Shown: piece after piece, positions 20,702 through 29,552 of the stretch
Layout: every line of letters starts with the position of its first letter
Position numbering within the stretch: the first letter of the stretch is position 1
Assembly: GCA_036873755.1 (NCBI GenBank)
Contig: JAVTVY010020387.1
Coordinates: forward strand, 18,928 to 82,927
Source of the DNA: Hanleya hanleyi
Taxonomy: Eukaryota > Mollusca > Polyplacophora > Lepidopleurida > Hanleyidae
Reading direction: 5' to 3'
Length of the DNA: 64,000 bases
Notes under the pieces: generated by a model
What the model was told of the DNA's origin: nothing
Seen by the model: the letters and a program-made list of their open reading frames with translations, nothing else
The model's database searches: none
Translations under genes and position numbers: made by a program

Positions 20702-21183
20702 CTATCGTTTATTTATAACGGGTATATCTTGGGCCGGAGTTTCTTTCTGATTTTCTTCGTTGGCTTCTAACAGCACATTGTCCATGGTAAATGACCAGTC
20801 CAACTCGTCTGATGACCGCTCTTCCTCCGTAAGCACTTGATCCACATCTACCACGGCATCTTCCAATGCAGACCATAGATCAGGGTGAAGGGTAAAATGC
20901 ACTGTACCCCCATCTAGCCGAGCCAATTGAGCAAAGAAGGGGCCGCGTCGGATGTACACATCGTGACACAAGTGAATGAGGTCGCCGTCCAGTTCACCAG
21001 ACAACACCCGTTTGAATTTGGTCCAGCCCTCTCGGGACAGACGAATGTGAGCCGGGCACGGTTGTGTAAGGTCCGCATCACAGATGTCCCCCACCTCCTC
21101 CATGATATCGACCTTATCCGCATCAAGTGCAGGAAGACCTCGGGGGTTAAGCTGAGATACGCCCGTATTATATACTCCGTCAT
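20702..21183 (-). CDS. Tryptophan-module protein D (Polinton, novel family)
   Basis: A long minus-strand frame encodes about 160 residues with one module: HIRLSREGWTKFKRVLSG, then HDVYIRRGPFFAQL, then FTLHPDLWSALEDAVVDVDQ. It is clearly paralogous to the next gene upstream and to two modules at 22.3-23.0 kb. Each half of the module is strand-plus-helix with a Trp (L-S/H-x-x-x-W-x-x-h), resembling the PC4 single-strand-DNA-binding fold in pattern; that is a hypothesis. The start is unresolved: the first ATG after the TATA-like box (21183) is out of frame with the module, and the first in-frame ATG is 21103. An acidic tail ends the protein. Confidence 0.6.
20711..20718 (-). promoter_or_regulatory. 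TATA-like box (TTATAAAT) before the integrase remnant
   Basis: Lies 37 bp upstream of ATG 20674, overlapping the 3' end of module gene D. Confidence 0.45.
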
Positions 21184-21222
21184 GGTCAGTACGTGAATGG
21201 TACAAGATTTGACTGTCTCTCG

Positions 21223-21230
21223 TATTTATA
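21223..21230 (-). promoter_or_regulatory. TATA box (TATAAATA) of module gene D
   Basis: Followed by a CGAGAGACAGTCA segment shared with the paralogous gene upstream, and about 40 bp before ATG 21183. The shared leader indicates duplication of promoter and gene together. Confidence 0.6.
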
Positions 21231-21782
21231 GGGAGAACCCCGTGAGATCAAAGGATCGGCTGGTCATGTCACTGGGCTGACCGAGTCTAGCCGGATAATC
21301 AATGGCATCATCGTCTGCCTCCGCTTCATTGCTAGGTTTGGTAATTTGTTCATTGGGTTCTGCCGCCGCTTCACTCAGGGCACGAGCCCACTCCAACTGA
21401 ACAGCTGACCGCTCGTCCAGTGTAAACAGCTGGTCCACAATAGGCAACACTTTCTCGAAGGCTGTCCACAGATCGGGGTCTAGGGTGAAGCCTCGCGTAG
21501 GGTCTTGGTAACGGCCCAGACGTGGGAAGAAGGGTCCACGGTATACGTAGATGGCATTGTCTATGTGGATGAGGTTTCCGTCGAGCTCACCGCTCAACAC
21601 CCGTTCAAATTTGGTCAAGCCGTCACGGTGTAGTGTAACCGTATTCGATACGGTCTCAGCGCGCGACCAGCAAACATCTCCACGGTCTTCCACGAGGGTG
21701 ACTTTATCTTCATAGACGTGTAGCCCCACCCGGGTTGTAAGGCGAAGGATGGCTCATAGGACAGGTGACATGGTTGACCCAT
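21226..21782 (-). CDS. Tryptophan-module protein C (Polinton, novel family)
   Basis: Paralogue of gene D with the same order: VTLHRDGLTKFERVLSGELD, AIYVYRGPFFPRL, GFTLDPDLWTAFEKVLPIVD, then an acidic tail. The first half-module has Leu where others have Trp. The module frame is open from about 21753 to the stop at 21226. As in gene D, the first ATG after the TATA-like box (21782) is in a different frame; an in-frame ATG at 21771 is followed by a TGA five codons later. The offset is the same in both paralogues. Function unknown; PC4-like single-strand-DNA binding is a testable guess. Confidence 0.6.
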
Positions 21783-21821
21783 TGACGAACGGTGAATGAC
21801 ACACACTCTGACTGTCTTTCG

Positions 21822-21829
21822 TATTTATG
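21822..21829 (-). promoter_or_regulatory. TATA-like box (CATAAATA) of module gene C
   Basis: About 40 bp upstream of ATG 21782, followed by CGAAAGACAGTCA, nearly the same leader as in gene D. Confidence 0.5.
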
Positions 21830-21843
21830 GTGAGGTCCCACTG

Positions 21844-22170
21844 TCAATGCCACAGCGCCAGCGTCAATAGGGCAAAGACTATTGTGAGGCCAACCAGCCG
21901 GCGCTGGTTCCGGCGTGAGCGCTCGTGGTCCATAGCCCGATCATCAAGGATGGCTGTGATAGTCCAGTAGTGGTGAGTGATGGCACACCTCTCCATCGAT
22001 TGCACTCTGTCGAGGACCGCTTCTGTGAACTCTTTCAGGATCTGGCGTCGCCCCTCGTTGTCGTCGCCATCTGCAAACATGGACCGGACCACTGCTCGGT
22101 AACCCGTGAGTGAATTAACCACGGTGGCATGCTGTAAAATGCGAGTCGCATAGGGCTGGATCTCCATCAT
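21844..22170 (-). CDS. Tail-anchored membrane protein (Polinton)
   Basis: 108 residues from ATG 22170. The N-terminal 85 residues are predicted helical and soluble (ATRILQHATVVNSL, KEFTEAVLDRVQSM), followed by a basic patch (ERSRRNQRRL) and a hydrophobic C-terminus (VGLTIVFALLTLALWH), a typical tail anchor. I do not recognise the family. Tail-anchored viral proteins of this size can act on ER or mitochondrial membranes, but no BH or other motif was visible. A TATA box lies 47 bp upstream. The frame is intact. Confidence 0.6.
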   Translation of the reverse strand: MMEIQPYATRILQHATVVNSLTGYRAVVRSMFADGDDNEGRRQILKEFTEAVLDRVQSMERCAITHHYWTITAILDDRAMDHERSRRNQRRLVGLTIVFALLTLALWH

Positions 22171-22216
22171 GGCTCTGCAACCCTAGAAATGAAGGTGTCG
22201 GATCCAGAGGGACGTG

Positions 22217-22223
22217 TTTTATA
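22217..22223 (-). promoter_or_regulatory. TATA box (TATAAAA) of the tail-anchored protein gene
   Basis: Perfect TATAAAA on the minus strand 47 bp before ATG 22170. Confidence 0.6.
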
Positions 22224-22305
22224 GACCATGTCACACATGCGCGCCTAGACGTAGCTCTACGGGTGTAGTCCGTGATACGTACTATTCTGATTGGTTATGA
22301 GGCTC

Positions 22306-22991
22306 CTATAGAGATAGTACCTTATCGACAATGGGGACTACTTGTTCCAAAGCCGTCCATAGATCGGGGTCCAGGGTAAAACCACCGTCGTTCAGACAGA
22401 GGAGTCGAGCGAAAAAGGGACCGCAGAAAATGTAGACGTCGTCACACAGGTGAATGCTATCACCGTGCAGGTCACCCAACAACACCCGTTTCAAGGTAGT
22501 CCATCCTTCCGGCGACAAAGAGACGTGCGCTTTGGGTTCAGGCGTACACCAACACCTAAGTCCGCTATCGATGAGGTCCACTCGTTTGGGGTACAACAAT
22601 AGGGTGCAGCCAGGTGTAAGCCTCCGGGTAGTCACAGTCCCTTCTTTCACCTCGGGGTGTAGTAAGTCATCCACCTCGGGGAGTACATCTTTCAGTGCCA
22701 TCCATACGGGTGGACAGAGTGTGATATAGGTACCTCCACTCTGTTCCAACCGGGAAAAAGGGAATCCTCTCCAGCAGTGCGTATGTGCACACCGACTTCC
22801 ACGTGCATGAAATCCCTTTCGGGCTCTTTTCCCTGTAACAATCGTGTCAATAGAGTCCAGCCTGATAGCGATAACAAAATCTTCACCTTCTGCGGTGCGT
22901 CTTGGACCAGCTCCAGGTGATCGTCATTGACGATGAGGTAGACGTCGGACGTCAGTTGGAATAACGCAAGCTCTGTTCCGCTCGCTGCCAT
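22306..22991 (-). pseudogene. Two-module tryptophan protein A/B with frameshift
   Basis: From ATG 22991 the first frame gives KILLSLSGWTLLTRLLQGKE and VGVHIRTAGED, then similarity passes to a second frame near 22740-22750 (FSRLEQSGGTYITL, VWMALKDVLPEVDDLL). That second frame continues through an entire further module (VSLSPEGWTTLKRVLLGDLH, DVYIFCGPFFARL, FTLDPDLWTALEQVVPIVD) to the stop at 22306. So it is one gene with two modules and a single-base shift at a CTTTTTCC run. The shift may be a mutation, an assembly error or ribosomal frameshifting; I cannot tell. A TATA box lies 62 bp upstream. This is the 5'-most gene, where the element's polymerase would be expected in other Polintons. Confidence 0.55.
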
Positions 22992-23052
22992 GGTGGAGAA
23001 TGGAAAGCGAACGGTTAGAGAGGTGGCTTTCTAGTGTACCTGTTGGGTAGGG

Positions 23053-23059
23053 TTTTATA
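23053..23059 (-). promoter_or_regulatory. TATA box (TATAAAA) of the two-module gene
   Basis: TATAAAA on the minus strand 62 bp before ATG 22991. Confidence 0.6.
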
Positions 23060-23629
23060 CACCGTGTGAGTCAAGGGCACTTGTTATACTCGCTTGCGCC
23101 ATAAGGTCAATAAGGTTAGAAATGCGCTTTTTTTTACTACGCCCTGTGACGGCCCTTCGTGAAAGTCCGTGATTGTTCGGTAGTGTAATGTTATTTTGTA
23201 TAGGATTTCATTTAACATGAGATTTCACTAGTCAAAGCTTAAGCACAAAATGAGGATAAATAGGCCAATGAATGCAGCAATGCCCTAAATATTCCCACTT
23301 TTATACACCTACATAGAAGTACCCGGATGTAGGCGCGGGCGTAGGCGAAAGCATCCTAGTACCCGGATGAGGCGCAGCCGTGAGCGAAATTCTAGTACCC
23401 GTCCATTGGTTCTTTTATCGATCGCTCATTGGCTCTTTTTCTCGACCGCTGTTTGGTCCAAATGGAACTGCCCATCCTTCCCCGGTTAATTTACAATCCC
23501 TTTTTTGGGTTCAAGCTCTGTATATCGATGCCGCAACATTGTTGCCGAACCTTGCCGAAAAGGAGACCTTTGACCTTTTGACCTGGATGTGACCTTTGAC
23601 CTTTTGACCCGACATTCATCCGCGCACTT
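23060..23629. other. Noncoding right subterminal region of the Polinton
   Basis: No gene. It holds three copies of CTAGTACCCG (near 23316, 23356 and 23391), a duplicated ATTGG-TTCTTTTATCGA/CATTGGCTCTTTTTCTCGA pair near 23405, and a duplicated GACCTTTGACCTTTTGACC near 23565-23610. Confidence 0.6.
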
Positions 23630-25337
23630 CCGGATAACCCGCGCGCGCGCGCTGCGGGGCCGGGCCGGGTCCTACGTGTAAGGGGAACATTGGAACTCTT
23701 CTGTGTTCGATGGTAGCTTTAGTGAAACCCGGAAGTGACGTCTGTGCGCAGAACCCACACCACCACCCAACCCCAACCATGGACCCCTAGTGGTGGGTCA
23801 CACACACTCCCACGCATCCCCCAACATGCCTGCTTTCTATACTACGACCAGACTGCGCATTCGCAGACCCTTAAACACGGACGAACCCTGAGTCCAATCG
23901 GATGCTGCTTCACAAGAGCTTCAACATAAGACCTCATACGACTCCATCAGACCCATAGTGACCCCTGTCGGCGCCAAAATGTCTATTTCCATACACGTTC
24001 TCTACTGTGCATGCGCAGAATGACGTCAGTTCCACGTCACACCCAGCCCGTCGGATACTCCCTCACGACTGCTTTACATTGATACCTCACTCGACCCCAT
24101 CAGACCATTAGGGGCCTACCTAAACCCCAACACGTCTATTTCTACACTACGGCCAGATTGCGCATGCGCAGACTATTGACAACGAACGACACACTAGCCC
24201 AGGCGGATGCTCCCTCATGACAGCTTCAAAATAAGACCTCATACGACACCATAGGATCATGAGGGGCTCACCTAAACCCTAAAACGTCTATGTCCACACC
24301 CTTTTCCCAGAATTTCCTGTCTGCGCATGCGCAGAATGTGGACAACCGCCGAGACACTAGTCCAATCGGATGCCCCCTCACCTAGGCTTCACATTGATAC
24401 CTCACTCAACTCCATCGGCTCATTAGGGGCTCACCTACATCCCAAACACGTCTATTTTCATACCCTTTCTCTATTGCGCATGCGCAGAATGACGATATTT
24501 CGACCCCACATCCACCCAGTGGGATGCCCCCTCAAATAGGCTTCACATTGATACCTCATACGACTCCATCGACCCACTAGTGGCTCCCCTAGATCCCAAA
24601 ACGTCTATTTTCATACCCTTTCTCTATTGCGCATGCGCAGAATGACGATATTTCAACCCCACCCAGGGGGATGCCCCCTCAAATAGGCTTCACATTGATA
24701 CCTCACTCGACCCCATCGGCCCATTAGGGGCTCCCCTAGATCCCAAAACGGCTATTTCCATACCCTTGGTCTACCGCGCATGCGCAGAATGACGATATTC
24801 CAACCCCACACCCAGCCCGTGGGATGCCCCCTCACATAGGCTTCACATTGATACTTCACTCGACTCCATCGGACAACTAGGGGCTCCCCTAGACCCCAAA
24901 ACGTCTATTTCCATACCCTTGGTCTACCGCGCATGCACAGAATGACGATATTTCAACACCACACCCACCCCATCAGATGCCCCTTCACGAATGCTTCACA
25001 TTGATACCTCATACAACCCAATCGGTACACTAGGGACCCCTCTCGCCCCTGAAGATTGCCGGAGATTGCCGGAGATTACCGGAGAATTTGATCACCCACG
25101 ACATTGTGGGAAAAACCCACTGAGACTACTTTCTGTCCGCGGAGGAATACAAAGGTTACAGGTTGCCGGAACTACTTTTGACCTCCACGTGACCTTCAGC
25201 TGGTGGCCCCCCTGGCGCCCTAGGCGCCCCAGAGGTGAAAGGCGATGGGGCGTGCCCTATACCTTTAACCTGGAAAAAAGGGGACCAAGAGTTACCTCCC
25301 TGGAAAACTTACCTCGAAATCAGTAGACCCTACTACT
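23630..25337. repeat. Polinton right terminal inverted repeat
   Basis: Reverse complement of 12336 to about 14262. It contains eight satellite units, with NRF1-type palindromes near 23852, 24005, 24157, 24321, 24475, 24629, 24780 and 24936, one fewer than the left arm. The two arms differ by scattered substitutions, for example TGCGCATTCGCAG at 23852 and GCATGCACAG at 24936, so they have not been kept identical. Confidence 0.88.
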
Positions 25338-25343
25338 TTCAGA
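25338..25343. repeat. Target site duplication, right (TTCAGA)
   Basis: Exact copy of the six bases preceding the element on the left. Confidence 0.95.
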
Positions 25344-25531
25344 TGTCTTTCGATAATTTTCAGTCAGAATATCAGCCTGTGGGATCATGTGACTTCTCGC
25401 AAGTTTACGTCGTTATGGGTACTCGCCACCAGTGCATGTTATCGCGTAATTGACCTGATAACCATGCAATGCCGTTGCTTGAACCCAATAAGCCCCAGAT
25501 ATAGTTATAATGGTGTATTTTCCATTCCCAG

Positions 25532-25795
25532 GTATTCGGACGTCTTCCGTACGATGATTCTGATCTTAGACGCCTTTTAAAGCAGGTCCAAAGCAAGGTA
25601 GTGTTTCCAACCAAACCCGCCGTGACGGAAGATTGCAAACGTCTGATCGGGAAAATGCTCGTCCATCATCGTGACAGGATCCCACTGGCGGACATGCTTC
25701 TGGAACATTGGTTCAAACTCGAGTTTCCCGGATCATCGAGCCATCAAGACAACACCAAACCATCCGGTGGAGACACCAATACTTCAGAAGCATAA
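25532..25795 (+). CDS. TSSK-type serine/threonine kinase, exon 2
   Basis: Acceptor CCATTCCCAG at 25531, phase 0. The 87 codons plus stop complete the C-lobe: GRLPYDDSDLRRLL, VVFPTKPAVTEDCKRLIGKML and the terminal kinase helix (PLADMLLEHWF), followed by a Ser/Thr-rich tail (SSSHQDNTKPSGGDTN). The join gives a 355-residue kinase with the segment order expected for TSSKs. It is separated from exon 1 by the Polinton-bearing intron. Confidence 0.85.
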   Translation, partial: VFGRLPYDDSDLRRLLKQVQSKVVFPTKPAVTEDCKRLIGKMLVHHRDRIPLADMLLEHWFKLEFPGSSSHQDNTKPSGGDTNTSEA

Positions 25796-25901
25796 TTCAC
25801 TGCAATATTTCATTACCTTTTGAATTGAATACTTCCGTTGATTTTCCTGAAGATAAAATAGGAGAATGTCATATTTAAATTTGTTATCACACGTTTTAAG
25901 C

Positions 25902-25907
25902 AATAAA
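25902..25907 (+). terminator. Putative polyadenylation signal of the TSSK gene
   Basis: AATAAA about 105 bp after the kinase stop codon; a second one follows near 25985. Confidence 0.5.
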
Positions 25908-26099
25908 ATAAATAGGTTGATACTAGTATTGACCATTGGAGCCTTCAGTGATTGTACTGTTATTACAGGTGTCAGAGTTCAATTGAATAAACACATCACG
26001 AACAATAAAAATACAGCTCAACAAACAAAATTGCTGCATTGCATTCACATATTTGGTCATACAAATATAACAATGAAACTTGACTTCGTCTGGGTCAAA

Positions 26100-26550
26100 T
26101 TCAGTAAACTCAGATATAATATCACGGAATATGATATTTTGCACCATGGCCATATAAATCCTGTGCTAGCTAACCTAATTTCAAAATAAATCTGTCGTCC
26201 AATCAGGTGGCTAGCTGAGTAAAACAACTTCACAACGACGCCCTTGTAATTTACACACAGGAGCAACTGAACCAATAAAATAAACAATATAGTGAAGTAG
26301 TATCGAAAAAAGGCATCAGGTCCAGCATGATGCGTAATAAATGTTATTCTCCGGAAAGTTCAAATGGTTTATACTGCCACCGAATAATCTGGTTTTGTAT
26401 GGCGGCAGAAAATATCCAAGACCGCGTCTCGGGCAAAGTTGTACATATCGTGAACCAAAGTCAATCAATGTCAAATTGAAAAGGCGGAATTTGTCGTAAT
26501 TTGTCGGTGTTTCCAATGCGAAAGGGCTCTGTTTCAACAACAGCAAGACG
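26100..26550. repeat. Dispersed repeat with palindrome, TATA and CCAAT motifs (copy 1)
   Basis: CAGTAAACTCAGATATAATATC... is nearly identical to 33995 onward. Downstream both copies contain ATATAAATCC, CCAATCAG-TGGCTAGCT and, further on, related GTCAATCA-TGTCA segments. The arrangement looks like a polymerase II promoter block of a mobile element or LTR (inference). Confidence 0.6.
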
Positions 26551-26779
26551 AAGATTGGGATTAAAAATTTTATCTTTCAATTAGTCGTCCTAACCTACAA
26601 CTTTCTCCGAGAAGCAATTGTCGCCCCGAACAATTACTTTGCTTGGCCACTTTCATTTGTGGTATCTGGGATTGTAATTGGCCTAAACCAGTTCGCGCTG
26701 GGATAAGGTTGTATAGGAACGTGTAAACGCTTTCTACCCGGCCACCAAGTCCAACGTCAACTATACATTAAATCAGTCT

Positions 26780-26955
26780 AAACGCGGTTACATTTTCAAG
26801 ACAACCGGATTGCCGTCGAGAGACTGGATGTTCAATCTCAAGTTGATTTGGCCGAAATGAGCGCTTCCGCCAACGACGGCAATCGCTATATTTTGACTTG
26901 CATTGATATCCAGTCAAGCTGTGAGTGGGTCGTTCCCATTCGGATCAACAGTTTA
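26780..26955 (+). pseudogene. Retroviral-type integrase core fragment
   Basis: One frame reads QVDLAEMSASANDGNRYIL then TCIDIQSSCEWVVPIRI, the start of an rve/DDE core with the first catalytic-type Asp (VDLAEM) and the second in TCIDIQS. Upstream similarity is split over several frames (FYPATKSNVNYTL). It resembles Polinton integrases, but Ty3/BEL-type is possible. No intact frame surrounds it. It lies just outside the fold-back element that shares Polinton TIR sequence. Confidence 0.6.
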
Positions 26956-27470
26956 CACAGTTTTTGATAGCTAAGAATGTGTTATTCTTTCACATGACGA
27001 ACAACAAGGCCAAGACATCTGCCTTATCGGAAGGTTCAATCACGCATGCAAAACTAGCATCTTCAAATATTTCACCTCCAATAAGACGCGGTGGTAAGTT
27101 CCGTCACTTCCGGTCACGTGACATGTATTCCTCCGCGGTGATGCGGTCGGTTCCGGCGGTGCTGCGGTCGGTTCCGGTTCCGGGAACACGCCTCCGCAAA
27201 GTAGTCCCGACATTTCAAATACGCGGGTTTTCGTGAGAATCATCTGGAATGTTGGGCAATCTTCGGCAATCTCCGGTAATATAATGTTCGGTCATCTCCG
27301 GCAATGTCCGGTCATCTCCGGCAATCTCCATGAGAATAGATAGCCTTTATCTGCCCTTCCGAAGCATCAATGGACTGTACAGGGTCCCCGACAATATCGC
27401 CACCTATTTGCCCATATTAAATGGCTAGTGGGGAACCCTCAGTTTCTCCATACAGTGGCAGCAGGTAAAG

Positions 27471-27540
27471 GGTCCTAGTGGGAATTGAACCCGAGTCTCT
27501 TTATCTAGAGGCAGACACGTTATCCATTAGACCACGAGTC
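27471..27540 (-). repeat. tRNA-derived segment in left arm
   Basis: Minus strand carries an A-box-like TGGTCTAATGG and a B-box-like CGGGTTCAATTCCC at tRNA spacing, followed by a CACTAGGACC 3' end. The acceptor and anticodon stems do not pair well, so it is a tRNA-like relic (arginine-type by overall look), not a functional gene. Confidence 0.5.
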
Positions 27541-27749
27541 ATCGGCTACAAACCAAGGTTGAAAATAGCATATATGTCTACCACTATCACTATATGGCCC
27601 ATACTGGCGCACTGGCCAATGTTGAACCTAATGGGAAATTTACTTCTGGTCATTGCAGTATGGGTTGTTTGGTCTTGTTTTTCACGTCTCACCACGAAAA
27701 ACACGATGGGCGGGGTCCCGAAGCGATTGGTTGAAATTTTTTGAAAAAG

Positions 27750-29130
27750 TCACTGTGCGCATGCGTAGTGGGTAAATAGCGCTGGGTGGACGTTTTGGGG
27801 TCTAGATGAGCCCCTAGTGGTCCGATTGGGTCGAGTGAGGTCTTATTTTGAAGCCCTCGTGGAGGAGCATTCGATAGGATGGGTGTGACGTGGAACTGAC
27901 GTCATTCTGGAATGGAATGCAAATAGACGTTTTGGAGGCTAGGTGGGCCACTATTGGTCTGATTGGGTCGAGTGAGGTATCAATGTGAAGCATTCGTGAA
28001 GAAGCATCCGCCTGGACTAGTGTGACGTAAAACTGACGTAATTCTGCGAATGCACAGTGGACAAAGTGTATGAAAATAGACGTTTTGGGGTCTAGGTGGG
28101 CCACTATTGGTCCGATTGAGTCATGGGAGGTATCAATGCAAAGCATACGTGAGGGAGCATCCGACGGGAGGGGTGTGACGTGGAACTGACGTCATTCTGG
28201 GCATGCGCAGTAAACAAAGGGTATGGAAATAGACGTTTTGGGGTCTAGGTGGGCCAATATTGGTCCGATTGAGTCGTGGGAGGTATCAATGTGAAGCATA
28301 CATGAGGGAGCATCCGACGGTAGGAGTGTGACGTGGAACTGCCGTCATTCTGCGCATGCGCAGCAGACAGACGGTATGGACATAGACCTTTTGGGACCGA
28401 GGTTGTCCCCTAGTGATCCGATGGAGTCGAGTGATGTATCACTGTAAAGCATACGTGAGGGCACATCCGACTGGATGGGTGAGACGTGGAACTGACGTCA
28501 TTCTGCGCATGCGCAGTAGACAAAGTGTATGGAAATAGACGTTTTGGGGTCTAGGTGGGCCACTATTGATCCGATTGAGTCGTAGGAGATATCAATGTAA
28601 AGCATACGTGAGGGAGCATCCGACGGAAGGGAGTGACGTGGAATTGACGTCATTCTGCGCATGCGCAGTAGACAAAGTGTATGGAAATAGACGTTTTGGG
28701 ATCGAGGTGAGTCACTAGTGGTCCGATTGTGTCGGGTGAGGTATCAATGTGAAGCATACGTGAGGGAGCATTCGACGGGATGGGTGTGACGTAGAACTAA
28801 CGTAATTCTGCGCATGCGCAGTAGACAAAGTGTATGGAAATAGACGTTTTGGGGTCTAGGTGGGCCACTATTGGTCCGATTGAGTCGTGGGAGGTATCAA
28901 TGTAAAGCATAGGTGAGGGAGCATCCGCCGGGAACGATGTGACGTGGAACTGACGTCATTCTGCGCATGCGCTGTAGACAAAGGGTATGGAAATAGACGT
29001 TTTGGGGCCGAGGTGAGTCCCTAGTGATCCGATTGGGCCGAGTGAGGTATCAATGTGAATCATACGTGAGGGTCCATCCAACGGGATGGGTGTCTCGTCC
29101 GTTTTCATCATTCCGCACATGCACAGTCTT
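27750..29130. repeat. 152-bp satellite array in the fold-back element
   Basis: About nine units containing GTATCAATGTGAAGCATACG, GACGTGGAACTGACGTCATT and TGCGCATGCGCAGTAGACAAA. Same family as the Polinton TIR array, but most units combine a full CRE (TGACGTCA) with the NRF1-type palindrome about 5 bp downstream. Confidence 0.85.
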
Positions 29131-29483
29131 GTTACACAGTTACACCCATCCCGTCGAATGCTCCTCCACGAGAGTTTCAAGATAAGACCTCACTCGACCC
29201 AATCGGACCACTAGGGGCTCTCCCAGACCCCAAAACGTCCACCCAGCGCTATTTACGCACTACGGATGCACACAGTGAGTTTTTCAAAAAATTTCAACCA
29301 ATCGCTTCGGGACCCCACCCTTCGTGTTTTTCGTGGTGAGACGTGAAAAACAAGACCAAACAACCCATACTGCAATGACCAGAAGTAAATTTCCCATTAG
29401 GTTTAACATTGGCCAGTGCGCCAGTATGGGCCATATAGTGATAGTGGTAGACATATATATTTCAACCTTGGTTTGTAGCCTAT

Positions 29484-29552
29484 GATTCGTGGTCTAATGG
29501 ATAACGTGTCTGCCTCTAGATAAAGAGACCCGGGTTCAATTCCCACTAGGAC
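29484..29552 (+). repeat. tRNA-derived segment in right arm
   Basis: Inverted counterpart of the left-arm segment: A-box-like TGGTCTAATGG, B-box-like GGGTTCAATTCCC, end CACTAGGACC. Stems are degenerate, and the region equivalent to the anticodon loop reads CTCTAGA. Confidence 0.5.

Larger units (their letters stand above)
12336..25337 (-). mobile_element. Polinton/Maverick (adintovirus-like) element, decayed
   Basis: A 13,002-bp element with AG...CT termini, long terminal inverted repeats and a 6-bp target duplication. All internal genes are on the minus strand. It carries recognisable adenain-like protease, double-jelly-roll-type major capsid protein, penton-like minor capsid protein, FtsK/HerA-type packaging ATPase and a retroviral-type integrase remnant, the standard Polinton set, but no protein-primed family B DNA polymerase. 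Polintons usually run 15-20 kb or more, so this is a shortened copy. The integrase core is deleted, and three structural genes carry in-frame stops. It sits antisense in the TSSK intron. As it stands it could not move or form particles without help; this is inferred from the lesions. Confidence 0.93.
10759..25531 (+). other. TSSK intron, 14.8 kb, hosting a Polinton
   Basis: Donor GTATGA and acceptor TTCCATTCCCAG flank two phase-0 exons that together complete a kinase domain. The native intron is about 1.6 kb at the 5' side and 0.2 kb at the 3' side; the remaining 13 kb is one inserted element. Confidence 0.85.

Noticed and set aside
20700..23060. Search for a family B DNA polymerase
   Set aside because: No polymerase motifs (such as YxDTDS-type) in any frame; the space is fully occupied by the Trp-module and tail-anchored genes.
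24991..25326. 111-codon frame in the right TIR (and its twin in the left TIR)
   Set aside because: Noncoding TIR sequence appears open in both arms; no motif, no TATA-linked start, and the reading differs by indels between arms.
29484..29552. Functional tRNA gene
   Set aside because: A and B boxes are present but the acceptor and anticodon stems do not pair, and the same sequence is repeated inverted in a mobile element arm.
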